Origin: Dactylellina haptotyla
Taxonomy: Eukaryota; Ascomycota; Orbiliomycetes; Orbiliales; Orbiliaceae
Reading direction: 5' to 3'
Assembly: GCA_031310005.1 (NCBI GenBank)
Contig: CM062379.1
Span: 5,270,001-5,334,000 of the forward strand
Length of the DNA: 64,000 nt
Shown here: positions 36,453-48,603 of the stretch, piece by piece
How positions within the stretch are numbered: position 1 is the first letter of the stretch
Layout of the letters: each line of letters starts with the position of its first letter
Notes under the pieces: model-generated
Database searches by the model: none
What the model saw: the letters and a program-made list of their open reading frames with translations, nothing else
Told to the model about the DNA's origin: nothing
Program-made: the position numbers and the translations under genes

Positions 36453-37750
36453 ATGGGCAACGCTCCCGCACTTACAATGCTCCTCCGGATCCCCTATACG
36501 ACTCCCCTCCCTTCCTTCCCGCCAATCCCATCCTCGGCGACAACCCTTGCCACCGCTGTAACCGCCGTCTCGAACTTTCTGCTCAACTCCCGTTCTACAC
36601 TCGTTCTTTCTGGGGCTGGTATCTCGGTGGCCTCCGGTTTACCGGACTACAGGGGCCCACAGGGGACGTATACGTTGAATAAAGAATACAGACCTATATT
36701 CTATGGAGATTTCGTGCATAAGGACGCCATGCGGCGGCGGTATTGGGCGAGGAGTTTCCTGGGGTGGAGGGGCGTGGAGAAGGTGAGGCCGAACAGGACG
36801 CATGTGAGTGTGGGGAGACTGTGGGAAGGCGGGTGGGTTGGTGGGGTTATCACTCAGAGTACGTGTGCGACCTTTCTCTTCCTCAATATTTGATTGATGC
36901 CTTTTCCCCCCTCTATGTTTGAAAAATATATTTTTTTACTTTTCTAATTTTCTGGATAGATGTGGATTCTTTACATTCGATCTCCCACCCGGATATGCCG
37001 ATAACTAATCTCCACGGATTGTTATCGACGTTGTTATGCCTTACCTGTCGTAAGAAATTCGCACGATCGCCGTTCCAGCAGGAACTGCACCGGCTGAACC
37101 CGACGTGGTCGGAGTATCTCGAGAAAATGCGCTCGACGCCAGACTTAAAGATAAAGCGGAACCCGGACGGTGATATCGACGTTCCAGGCGTGGAGTACGA
37201 GAAGTTTAGGTACCCGCCTTGCCAGGAGTGTTTTAAGAACCCGGTGTATAAAGACCAGATCACGGTTGATGGCGATGGAGCGGTGGAATCGATTGAAGGG
37301 GACGGGAACGTACCCGGTGTGATGAAGCCAACACTTGTATTCTTTGGTGAGAGTTTGCGGGAGGAGGTGAAGAAGGAGGCTGAACAGCGAGTTGATCAAG
37401 CGGATTCGATACTGGTGTTGGGGAGCAGTTTGGCGACGTATTCAGCTTGGAGGTTGGTGAAGCGAGCGAAGGATCAAGGGAAGAAGGTGGGGATCGTAAA
37501 TTTAGGAGGTGTAAGAGGGGAGGACGGGTTCTGGGATGATGGGGAAGGGAAGGTGGCCGCGAGGTATCATTTGGGAGACGGCACTGATGGGGTGAGGGTG
37601 GAGTTCGATGCGGGAGAGGTTCTGGAAGGGGTGCTCGATGTGCTGGAGAGAATCGACGGAAGAAGGACGACAAGACGGACGCCAGTAGGCGGATCTGGAA
37701 TGAATAGAAGAGAGCTAGAGTTGAGGGAGATTGAAATGTATGCCCCTTAA
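36453..37750 (+). CDS. sirtuin, NAD-dependent protein deacylase (SIRT4-like class II)
   Basis: Exons 36453-36858 and 36960-37750 give 398 residues. All sirtuin signatures are present: GAGIS (54-58), the NAD-binding PDYRGPQGTY, TQNVDSLH created across the splice, and the catalytic His in NLHG (154). Zinc-site cysteines are present as CLTC (near 162) and CQEC (near 219), with LVFFGE and GSSLATYSAWRLV in the Rossmann fold. The motifs PDYRG and TQNVDSLH resemble class II (SIRT4) enzymes, which are usually mitochondrial. The Gly/Ala/Leu/Arg start (MGNAPALTMLLRIPYTT) could be a targeting peptide, which is an inference. A second Met at 36477 is a possible start. A charged insert lies between the two cysteine pairs. 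Confidence 0.9.
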
Positions 37751-38082
37751 CATCATCCATATATTGCTTTCATCTTTGCGGGAAACCATACTAAAATCCT
37801 CGCAGAGCAACCTCCAGGTAGGCTGGGATATATTAGAAGATCTTATATACAAAACAATGTACCATACATAATTCGATATACAAAAACTACAGTTTGTCGG
37901 TAGAAAGTAAATTTTATTCTTCATGTACTATTGAAATAGATATATTAAGAAACTAAAAGTGAGTTGGGCTGTTTGTCAACTATTACAGTTTCCTAAAATG
38001 CAAAATACAACACCCATCGACAGATAGTATCGATGCATCCAAGGCCCAAAAAATCCAAATAAAAAAGATGTAAAAAAGAGAA
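37751..38082. other. gene-free spacer
   Basis: AT-rich 3' flank of the sirtuin gene, leading to the minus-strand tRNA gene. Nothing further is recognised. Confidence 0.5.
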
Positions 38083-38192
38083 TGGAATTGTTGGGAATTG
38101 AACCCAAGACCTTTTCTAGTGTCGTTTCGACCCGAAACTCGAGGAGCTTCTAGGAGTGCGAAAGAAACGTTCTACCCCTGAACTACAATCCC
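38083..38192 (-). tRNA. tRNA-Ala (anticodon CGC) with a 38-nt intron
   Basis: Read on the minus strand, GGGATTG (38192-38186) pairs with CAATTCC plus discriminator A at 38083. The third acceptor pair is G-U (G3:U70), the classic identity element for alanine. The D-arm is GTTC-AGGGGTA-GAAC, the anticodon stem is TTTCT/AGAAA, and the T-arm is TTGGG-TTCAATT-CCCAA. The loop TTCGCA holds anticodon CGC at 38160-38158. The intron lies after position 37, at 38156-38119, as in all nuclear tRNA introns. CCA is not encoded, as expected in eukaryotes. It decodes GCG. Confidence 0.93.
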
Positions 38193-38699
38193 AATTCTGA
38201 AAGAAACGTCAGTTTTGGCACTCTTGAACCACTCTGCTTTCAGTTGGAGCGGCCATGTGTTGCCAACAACCCTGAAGCTATTCCGAATCCTCAGCCTGGC
38301 CGGATATATCTTATATGAGCTTCAACTATATTCTTTGGGATCCTTAGCTCAGAGACCAAAAGCAAGTTATATTAAACCTCAACTATAAGAGGATTCATTA
38401 CCAAATCGCTCACCTCGAAATAGCCCTATTTCTTCTAGTCTGACTCAGCCAGCTGCAGAGGCCGAGATTGATAGATCCTGCTTAGTGATAGCCGCTGGAC
38501 AGCCGCTTATATAAGACAAAGATGCTCCGACAGCGCTGCACATTCCCAACACTTCCAACACGGAGTATAATTCAAGCAGCAATTGGCAGTCCTCAAAAGG
38601 CAACATTCAGTTCATTCTTTCGAACGCAGAGTACCCCTAGTGCGCTCAAAATCTTCCGTGGTATCTCCACCTAGAGGCTTCTCAAGTGTATATAGCACA
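38193..38699. other. upstream region of the PHO13-type gene
   Basis: Holds the 5' flank of the tRNA and the promoter and leader of the phosphatase gene. The frame of the phosphatase is open from 38583 to its ATG at 38700, but no in-frame ATG precedes it. Confidence 0.5.
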
Positions 38700-39750
38700 A
38701 TGGCATCCGAAACGGCACCTCCGTCCCGCACTGGCCCTCGCAAGCTCACCGGGAAGAAGCAGGAAATCGATGAATTCATCGACCAGTTTGATGTATGTTT
38801 ATCCATCTCCAAGCTCCCCTGTAGTGCAGGCGTTAATAATGGCTTGTAACACAGACATTCCTTTTTGACTGTGATGGTGTCCTGTGGCAAGGTGACGTCT
38901 TGCTCCCGAAAGTTGTGGAGACATTAGAAATGCTTCGCAGCAGAGGTAGATACAATCCATTTTATAGTATACCTGATGCCAATAATTATATAACTTACCC
39001 CGTTCGCCAGGCAAAAAACTTGTCTTCGTAACCAACAATTCAACGAAATCCCGGGAAAAGTACAGCAAAAAGTTTGAGAAGTTCGGGATCCCAGTGAAAG
39101 TAGACGAGATCTTCGGCTCAGCTTATTCCACCGCGGTAGCCATCTCCCGTGTCTACCAGATCCCGGAGGGCAAGCGAGTCTTCGTCATCGGCGAGGAAGG
39201 CATCGAAGAAGAACTCGACGCCGAGGGAATCCCTCATTTCGGCGGAACCCAGCCGCTCGGATTCCCCGATGATGAAGTCGCAGAACACTGCGGCCCAGAT
39301 CCGACGGTCTGGGCCGTAGTCACCGGGCTAGACCGTAAAATCAACTATGCGAAGCTCGCCATGGCGTTCGGGTTTCTTCAGGACCCGGAGGTGCACTTTT
39401 TTGCCACGAATTTCGATTCCACGTTCCCTACGCACGGGAAACTCTTGCCCGGAGCTGGAAGTTGTTCGGCTCCGTTGACATTTATGACAGGTCGCGGACC
39501 TACGACTTTTGGGAAGCCAAGTCAGGCAATGATGGAGAGCATTGAGAGGAAGTACACACTCGACAGGTCGAAGGCGTGTATGGTGGGGGATCGGTTGAAT
39601 ACGGACATCAAGTTTGGTATCAAAGGTGGATTGAAGGGTACTCTGGCAGTTTTGACGGGTGTTAGCAAGGAGCATGAGATCTTGGAGGCAGGAGAGGCCG
39701 GTGAAGGGCCGGACGTATACTTGGACTGCTTGGGTGATCTTCTGGGTTAG
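38700..39750 (+). CDS. PHO13-type HAD phosphatase (p-nitrophenylphosphatase / phosphoglycolate phosphatase)
   Basis: Exons 38700-38792, 38855-38945 and 39011-39750 give 307 residues, the usual family length. HAD motif I is FLFDCDGVLW with nucleophile Asp36 and acid/base Asp38. Motif II is VFVTNNSTKS. The motif III region holds a Lys in TFGKPSQ, and motif IV is MVGDRLNTDI. The C2-type cap between motifs II and III is typical of PHO13/PGP enzymes. These are cytosolic repair enzymes that remove toxic side-products such as 2-phosphoglycolate, 4-phosphoerythronate and 2-phospholactate. That function is from family knowledge. Introns are of 62 and 65 nt. Confidence 0.95.
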
Positions 39751-40024
39751 AGGCACTATTGGTATCGTTTTCTAGAGGTCTAGAAGGATTATTACTATCG
39801 TTTTAGAGGTTACTACGGGAATAGAATCAAAACACGAGGCTACGCTAAGATAATAGACACTTAAATGAGATCGAGTTTATGCATTTAGAAGGTACAAAAC
39901 TAGAGAGGCAGTAATATTTCAAAAGGCAATAGGGAATGTTAGTCTACAAGTTTCCTAGATGTTTCCAACCCAAGAAGCCCATTCACTGTTATCTTACATT
40001 GTATCTAGATGGGCAATCTATTAT

Positions 40025-40044
40025 GCGGAATAACGATATTCCGC
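40025..40044. repeat. perfect short inverted repeat (hairpin)
   Basis: GCGGAATA and its exact complement are separated by the tetraloop ACGA. The hairpin lies about 275 bases past the stop codon of the PHO13-type gene, so it might lie in or near that gene's 3' end. No function assigned. Confidence 0.5.
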
Positions 40045-43000
40045 CTCCTGTAAATTTGAAAAGGAACATGATGGTTTCTACCAACACTCTTTGGACTTGG
40101 CCGAGATGTCGTTTTTCCAACATTCAACAACATTAATTAGTCGTAGGACCATAAACTATAATTCCCTCGAAAAAGATGATCTGATTCCGAACTCGCAAAG
40201 AATCAATCTTAATTCATTTCCTTTCTCCTTCTCTCACTTCCCAAAGACGGACGCGTCAGAAGAACCCATGATGCAGCTAAAAAGTCTAATGTTGCATGGT
40301 GGTGGCTGTGCAAAAAAAAAGGTCCGAACTAAGGACCAACCAGCAGCATCGAGGAAGCAAGGAAAGACTTGCCGTCTCGAGCGAGATGATACTCATAAAA
40401 TGAAGCTGGAATTTTCTCACTGTATGCGAGATCATTTAGCGGCTATAGATTGAATGGTAATGATCTGCTGAGCAGGCAAAATTCTTGAGTGTTACTCTTG
40501 TTGCGTTCACAATCGTGCGTTCAATTAAAATCTCACATGAAGCATTCTGCAAGTGGGCTGTGCAGGTCCTGAGAAATATAACACTCACCTTCTTTAATAG
40601 CCAGCCGCGTCATTGGAGAGGTTATCTAAAAACTTGAATCTGTGATTTTCACTAGTTACGGAGACTCACCAGTCACTAATACATGACGGAGCTCGAGTTT
40701 AACTAGCGATCCCCCGGGCTTGGGATATGCAAGGAGGGAATCAAGCTTCTGCCCCACTGTCAACATGTCTTAGCACAAGCACCATTCCCCACCGATGCAA
40801 TTCCCTGTTATCGGACCGTCTGGGCCATGTGAGTTCCCATTAATTGCCCATCTTTGAATTATAATGACCGCGGATGCCGATCTAAAACCCGAGCAGTATT
40901 CGCGAAACTCGCAATTAAGAAAATACTACGGGGATATCACAAGCTTCAATCTGGGGACTTCCCCAACATACTACTTATAACCGATCCATAGCTAATATTC
41001 CGACACGGCGGAAGGCAGATTACGGCCCGATTCACTCTTGAGGTTTACGCGTATAAGTAGGCATCCACAGACGGTAGTTAGTCATGATATATACCGATTA
41101 TATTCGCAATTGTCCTAGTAAATGGAAGCATTTATCCGGCCGAGCAGGTGAATATGCTCGTGCGAGCATCTCCTCAAACTTTATTCGGATTCATGGGATC
41201 GATTGGACTTCGATCATGAGTTGGAAATATTCCATGGACACTTCGCCCGCGGCCGTCGCCTGACGTGCGTATTCGGGAGGCAGCTACCTCCCACGATTCT
41301 TTGTCTCATCTTATGTGATCTAACGTAAGAGCGAGCTACATCACACTCAAGGCACACTTCGAATCGTTACTGGGGGATACCATGGCATGTAAGTTTTGCG
41401 AACTAAGTTGAAAGTAAATTTCCGCTCATCGATCGATCAGGATTGCCTCGTAACTCTTGAGGAGCAGCTAGCCACAGCTTGGACAAGGAATTTACAATGC
41501 TTGCCCAGAGCGGAGAGGCAGTGCTCTTCCCGTGGGTCGCCTTGCTTCCCCATGGCTCAGGAATGCGACGAGAACATGAACCGAAGGAAATCTGCTCAGA
41601 CTGTCTCTGATGCGGTGCAGGCCCGGGCGAAGTTTGAGCTAAGGGACTCCTATTGGGCAGGATTGGTCTTGAGTTCTCCGTGGTTCCTACGAAACAGTTC
41701 CGGGTAGTCAATACTTGTCCGTATATCTCTTTACGTCTAACAGTCTAGGTAATTCGACGTTCTCGAGCGAGCGGCCGAAAAAGGTATCAGCATCAGAACC
41801 AATAGCTTTAGTTAAAACAACTTAGAATGATAAGCCCTCTATTTTATCGCCGTCGCAAGGTATTCGGATCAAAGATAGAATGCAACAATTCAGAAGATCC
41901 TTCGGCTGCAATAATATCAATAAGAATTCCGAGTAATAATTGTTTCATAGAACGGGAACGAAAAAATGAACCAGAGATCTGCTGTGCCTTGCTCGCCATC
42001 TCAGTGTTGAAGTGAAACCGCCTTTCCCCAGAGCGAGCACTAGCGCTTCTAAAATATTAATAGTAGCGTTTGATATTCTCATCTAGGCATTTCGTAAAAA
42101 AATGTTCCAGACAACGGTATGCTCGCCTTGATCCAGGGTGATCCGGGGACATTAGTACCAGACAGTGAGCTCGGGTCATGAATGCCGAACGTCTATCCGC
42201 GGACTTTCCTTATTCACGAACGCCTCTCGATATCCTGGGGTCACATTGAAATTTTTTCTTGGCATGTGCTTTCCCTTTGAGACGATGGTTAAGCTTAATT
42301 GTGAAAAAGCTTGGCTAAGGAAAAACGAAGGAAACATCAAAAGACGCCTCAAACGTGAGGACGCCGCCGGCGTCTCCGTAAATGATAGGAAGCATGTTAA
42401 CGCTATACCAATTGATAACCTGCCTAATTATCCCACTGACCGTTCATGAATATCGCGTCGACGTGGTTTAGTTTAGGCGCATGCACGCACCCCTTCAAAC
42501 CGTGTTGTGATTAACAAAAATACGATTATAGCCATATTATTCGTCCAGAGCGATAGATTCGCGGACTCCCGTATCAGAATGATTTGAATGATTGACGGGT
42601 TTACTAATCACAACTAGAAGTAAGGGGGGCAGAATGGCTTATTCAACATCCCAGGTTCTCAGGATGGGGGTTCGCACCCGCTTTCCTGTTTGTGCAACAT
42701 GAGAACCCTCCAAGACGGCGCGGCTGGTTCGCGGATGCAACTGCGCAGTCAGCATTGGCAACTCGTTCCGCCGTTCCTCAATATTCGCACCCGTATTGGA
42801 AGATTTTCTTTCTGTCAGATTGACTAACAATGCGAAAGTAGCAGAATCTAGCATTGTTCGAAAAGCACCAATTGCCTTTTCCCTATTTTCGTTCTCCTGC
42901 CCACAACGATAAGGCGAGACCAATCGAAAGAAAGCTTAACCTGTAACCCCCAACATGTTAGGCCCGATCTCCAGGGCCGCGTGTCGGCTAAAAAGCTTGT

Positions 43001-45312
43001 TCCCATGCAATACGATGTAAACTTTTCCCCTTCGCCACTCAAAACATGACAGATAGGTTTTCTAGGTTTAAAATAAAATAAAAACGCCAACATGCGTCGA
43101 ACCGAACAATTCCCGAAGGTGAAGATGTTTCGAGCGATTGAAACGGAGTGAGCGTTGTTCGCGCAAAAACTCCTACGGAAAGAGCAGTATATTCGAAGTT
43201 TAGGGTAATGCCTCAATTCACAATTCTATATCTATATATATGTCTCCGACGAATTACGCAATAGTGATGAGGCTGGACAGGAAGAAACTATTGAACATCC
43301 GGAAATCCCATTCGAGAGAGGGCAAGCTGTCGTGTGCCACTTCGAAAACCGGAATCCTACCTTCCTATACTAAACAAGACGATGCGAAACATGTTAACAT
43401 CTGTCTAGATGCCTTTCCCGAAATGGGGTGCTGTCTACCGGGACGGCAATCGAACTACTAGTACACTCGTGTACTATTGCTTGCTCCAAAAAGAAAGTCT
43501 CACTCTCAAGCCCGCACTCCAAGGGCCCTGGCCTGGTACGCCCGAAGATCAAATGCGAGGCTTCCTTCGCTCGTTGTTTATTTCTGGACTTTCTGGAAGA
43601 TAATTAAAAATTTTCTCGTTCGGTGTTCTCATGCAGGGCGTCCCCGGCTGAGATTGTGTGATTCTACTGAGTTCCTGTGCTCACTGACGGGTTAATTTAC
43701 CTGAGGAGCACCGGCCGTTTCTATTCGCAGTTCGCTCTCAGCCCTCACTTTTAAGAAAAGAAATTAGAGGAGCTTGCCCCTTCCCTGCAAATTTTCTTAA
43801 TTTTTGGGAATACTTTTTTTATTTTTTTTTATTTCTGAGAGAGAAAACGGAAGCATCAGGGCGAATGAATGCGAAGATGTACCAGGCCCTGATCCGAGGG
43901 AAGCGACCCCAATTCTCTTGGGTTCCACCATTCTACGCTTTCGAGTTGGTTTGTGGATAGGTGTTGTTTTGCGGGATGGGCATCAGACTAACCTCGCAAC
44001 ACACACAGAGTCGAGTTGAGACGGTCACAGCGGGGGAACTTGTTTCCTCGCGTACTTAGGGACTAAGGGTATTCTATACCAAGCTGTCATGCAACCTGGG
44101 GATTTCCAAAGATTTCGTATTCTAGACTCGAGCTGTGGCAGGTCAATACGACGCTAAGCTCCGCGTCGGCTACGTTTGATATTGGAGTTTGAGGCTCCGA
44201 GAGTCTAGTCCGAAATAAGATAGATGCCAGTTTGAGGCACAGCCTCCCAGACAGATTTTATTACTTTTGTGACATATGAAAGAGAGCGAGACAAAGCAAG
44301 ACGGGACTGCATTGTGTTTGCATTAGATTTTGACAAGAGGTCTGAAGAATGAGCATCTATCAACATCAAGTAATATTCGCAATATGCACGTCTTGACGAA
44401 GGGCGCCGTCGAGACATCATCACGCGGAAAGAAAGTGACAGGGTCTTCTCTCACTGCGCCAATCCGACCCACGAGCTTATCTCATCCTATGTCCCCAGCA
44501 CAGGAAATACAGAGAAAGAGACCAAATCCCTCAAGAAAGTTAGAAGCGAGCTAGCAGTGGGAATAGAAAGTGGGGACCTTGGGGCGGACGAGGTCGCCAT
44601 GGGACCTCCCAGAGAGCAGGTCGAATCTGGCCAATCAGAATTACCCGCTACGCCAGGTGCATCGTGGATTAATTTTCGTTGATTTGGCGAGTGGAATTTA
44701 CAACACCAAAAAGAAAAAGAGGCCCGCCGATTTTGACAGCACCTCAGCTGGCTTATACCTGGCAATCGCACCCGTTTCCTCTCAAAATCGCAGTATCGCG
44801 GCAGGATGAGACAGACTGAGAAGAGGAGCTAGCTCTAGAAAGCTGGCTTGGTTCTCCAGTGCAGTCCACTTATGCGAACCACATGCTCATCGAGGGATCC
44901 TGGAACCTCCATGGCGAGCAGAGGAGGCGCCGCGGAGGGTACAACCTTATCAAAATGGCTGCCAGAGGAAAGAAACGAAACCATGGGAAATATAATTGTA
45001 TTTCCTATTCTCCTCTTTTCCTCCTCTTCTTCTTTTTTTTTTTTGTTTCCGACAGCTCCCTTCGCCCTGTATCCAGTCGAAACCTCCTAGTCCTGTCTCC
45101 AACGGAGAGAATAAGAAAGTTACACTTTTTCTATTTTTTGCTCCGGGAACTTCTCTCTTCTGTCTCTGCGCCCCCCCCGTGGTGTCTCTCCCCATCATAT
45201 ATATCCTACTAGCCCCCCTCTTCCTGTAGCCGTTATTCGGTTCATTGTTCTTCTTTTTATCCAAATTCCCCGTTACGAAGGTATTTTGTTTTGTTGACCA
45301 ATACATACTATC

Positions 45313-45394
45313 TTCGAACTCGAACTCGAACTCCTCGACCCTCTCTTCGACTTCGATTCCGGTTTACCACTCCTCGTACTCGCTCGCTCGCTGC
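45313..45394 (+). repeat. short tandem CGAACT and CTCG repeats in a leader
   Basis: Three copies of CGAACT (around 45315-45333) and a CTCG run (around 45377-45393) lie within the CT-rich leader just before the ATG at 45403. These are simple repeats of the kind that vary in length. A regulatory role is not shown. Confidence 0.5.
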
Positions 45395-45402
45395 CATTCA
45401 TC

Positions 45403-47417
45403 ATGTCTTCCACCGGCTGGCTGATCAGATGCCTGCCCGGTCTCTCGATCATCGGGCTACTGATTCTGGCAGAATGCGCACTCGAAATCCTCCAAGGCTT
45501 ATGGCTCGGAACAAACTCTCCAACGAAATTAATCACAGGCCACAGTCCCGTCGTTGCACAAGTTATCTTCATCAGCTGGGGGCTCTTCCTCCACATGCTG
45601 GCAACTTTCTTCCCTATTCGTCTGTCGTGGCGTGTTTGGAAAGCCGCTGGGGAGATCTTACGAGCGAATACCGTCAATCGCCCTGCCAAGACCCTCTACC
45701 AGCAGCAACAAGACTCCGATGATGAGTCGACGGAACAGAAGGGTCTCATGAAATCCCATCAACTCAGAGATCGTGCCCCCATAGAACCTGATGTCGTCCA
45801 CAGTATCATCATCCCAAGTTACAAAGAGGATATCCAGGTTCTCGAAGACACCCTCAAGGTGCTCGCGAGCCACCAATCGGCCAGTGAGCATTATGATGTA
45901 AGTTTTCCCCGTTTTTCATCGGACTCAACTTCTTGAGCTCGCCTGCGTTACACCACATCGCGAAGTTTGTCCATCGCTTACACTAACCCAAAATAGGTCT
46001 GCCTCGCGATGGAAGAACGCGATCCGAATGCCAAAACCGTTGCGACGAAACTCATCGCTATGTTTGGTGAAAGGTTTAGGGACATGCAATTCACTCTTCA
46101 TCCTTCCTCAATCGAAGGTGAAGCTCCCGGCAAAAGCTCCAATGTCGGCTGGGCCGCACAGAGGTTCTTGGAAAAGTATTCTGACAGAACAAACTGGGAA
46201 CACGTCCTTTTGACTGTCATGGACAGTAAGTCCAAACGAAAGCTTCCTATTCACAAGTCAGTGGGGTTTGCTAATTTTTATTGTTTCGATGATAAGGTGA
46301 TACCCATTTGCTCAGCACTTACTTTGATATTATTACCCGACGACACATCGAGAATATTTTGGAGGATGATTCGCTGGATATGACCTTGTACATGCCCCCG
46401 ATTATCTTTGATCGAAATGCCCACGAGGTACCCCGGTTCGTCCGAGTTGCAGACCTCATGTGGTGCGGTGCTGGTCTTTCCTGCTTCCAGACGACCCCAC
46501 GAATCGATACCGTGGCCATCCCAACTTCCGTTTACACGTTGACCCTCCCGGTTGTTGATCTCGTCAAGGGATGGGATACTGGCCCGGAGGCGATTGGTGA
46601 AGACATGCACATGATGCTCAAATCATACTTCCTGATGAATGGCAAACTGAACATCGAATGCGTTGCTAGTCCAGCGAGTCACTGCAATGTTGCCAGTTCC
46701 AGGAAGGGAATCTGGGGATATTTTGATGGTCTCAAGGCCAGATACCAGCAAGCCCTCCGACACATGTGGGGCTGCTTGGATACTGGATTTGCGATCCGGC
46801 AGTGGTCACAGCTCGGGAGCTCACAGCGTGTGAACAACCTCTGCTACGACAGCCAGGCCAACATCTCCCTCGGTGCCAAGTTCTCCTTCTTCAGAGTTCA
46901 AATCGAAGACGGAAACAAGCTGACACTGAGGAACATCGATCTGCTCACTCGTATTTTCGAAGCTCACTTCCTGCCTGCCCATCTCTTTATCATCTTGATC
47001 ACCTCCTCCATCTACACTGCCGTCACCCCGGTAGCTTCAATCAGCTACTGGATGCAGCTCTCCTTGGACGTCATGTCGTACCAGAGAACTTTCGGTTTCG
47101 TAACCATGCTCTTCTACTTCTACTTCTGCTACGAGAAGTACCACAAAGTCTGTGTTGACATCAGAGTCGCGGAGTTGAAGAAGTCCGGTCTGTACCGGGA
47201 CCTCGAGGACCAGGTCAGCCGAAGAAACCCGTATTCCCCTCTGACTTGGTTGGAATATGTTATTTTCCCAGCCTCGGGCCTGGTATACGGCGGTCTGCCA
47301 TTGTTGCACGCCGCATTCTCGCACTTCTGGTCGGTCGATTTGAACTACAAGGTCAGCGCGAAGCCGAAGCGATTGCTGGTCGAGGAAGTCGTCCGTATGG
47401 AAGAAGGAAGGCTTTAA
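45403..47417 (+). CDS. membrane glycosyltransferase, family 2 (GT2-like)
   Basis: Exons 45403-45897, 45997-46225 and 46297-47417 give 614 residues. Two N-terminal hydrophobic segments (about 12-34 and 50-72) precede the GT-A domain: SIIIPSYKEDIQVLEDTLKV, VCLAMEERD, then the metal-binding MDSDTHL created across the second splice (Asp241/Asp243), and GEDMHM (near 343) as the probable catalytic acidic motif. The following YQQALRHMWGCLDTG sits where chitin- or cellulose-synthase relatives have QxxRW. Three C-terminal hydrophobic segments (LFIILITSSIYTAVTPVASI, FVTMLFYFYFCY, YVIFPASGLVYGGLPLL) suggest a polytopic membrane enzyme. It likely transfers a sugar-nucleotide residue to a cell-envelope glycan or lipid, but donor and acceptor are unknown. 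Confidence 0.85.
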
Positions 47418-48603
47418 AAGGGAAACAGAAGAATCCGCCGGTCTCCCCTGTTTTAAAGATGCACTTATAAAAAGTTGCACTGGGAAAGGGAGCCGCATGT
47501 GGGCACCGATTTCATTTTAAAGCACCTTCCTTTCGTTCGAGGCGGGCTGACCGGCACTGGTCGGATGTGTAATCCCTCCGGGCGCCAATGCAGCGCAACC
47601 TCTTGGCCCTCCGACAACGCAACTCTTTGCTGCCTGTTGCTTGCAGAATGCAACAACCTCCCCGCAACACACTCGGAAACTATTCCCAAACGATGAATGG
47701 TATCTGCATCTCTTCGGCATTCGGCACCCAGCCCTTCCGTGTCAGCATTGGCGCTGCATGCGTGTATGCTCTTTTGTTTTTTACTTTCCTGTTCTTCATT
47801 TTCTTCCCACATTGCTTGCACGTGGCATACATACATCAACAACGGAGTACTTTTTTCCTGTTCATATATAAGTATCTATATATTTTTTTCGGTCGGTCGG
47901 GCGGAGTGATTGGGACGGTTTGTCATTTTGGAGTTTCAAACGCCAGCTAACATTGGGGACTATACTTTTTAGCTGTGCACAAATCCGTTGGAAAGAAGGG
48001 AATAGATTTGTTTTTTTTGATCAATTTTGCATTATCATCCATCATCCTGTCGTTTACGCCATACCAAACCCTGTTTTAAATAGAGTACTAATAGCTAATG
48101 GATAATGTTATGAAGAACCGAAAAAAGAGAAAGAAGACCGCTGAAAAAGAGAAACGTCATCTGTTGGAAAGGCTGACGCTAACTACTAAGGGGAAACGTG
48201 TGTGGTCAAGGCAGCCAATCTGGGAACAGTTCGAGGCTATCATGTTGTTGGCCAAGGCACGAGCCGGCTGACCAAACCGGATCCACGCGGAAAACGCAAT
48301 AGCTGGGTTCAGAGCGAAAATGTACCTTGCCTATTTTATTTTTAAGGTCTCAGATCGGTGGTTCCCCAGCTGCTTATTTCAACGTCCTTAAAGCTCGTGT
48401 GCCCCCCATATTTTTGTGACGTGGAAGTTTTCTGCTCCGCCGTTGGGTGGCTGTAGATACCTTATCTTCTCAATATCTCATCCATACGAACCTCATTTTC
48501 TCTCCTTTCTCGTTTCTTATTCTTCACAACACATGTCTGTATAAATGTACATTTCGCAGCCTCAAAATTCCATATATACCTATTTTTTCATTTCAAAGGC
48601 ATC
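47418..48603. other. intergenic region between GT2 and GH5 genes
   Basis: T-rich 3' flank of the glycosyltransferase gene, then the promoter and AT-rich leader of the GH5 gene. Overlapping open frames between 47475 and 48105 have no recognisable content. No supported gene. Confidence 0.5.

Larger units (their letters stand above)
39751..45402. other. 5.7-kb gene desert
   Basis: No supported gene. Open frames are below 125 codons, overlap on both strands and lack recognisable motifs. The last 300 bases are CT-rich with TCGAAC and CTCG short repeats and form the likely leader of the glycosyltransferase gene. A perfect hairpin at 40025-40044 is listed separately. I see no transposon ends. Confidence 0.5.
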
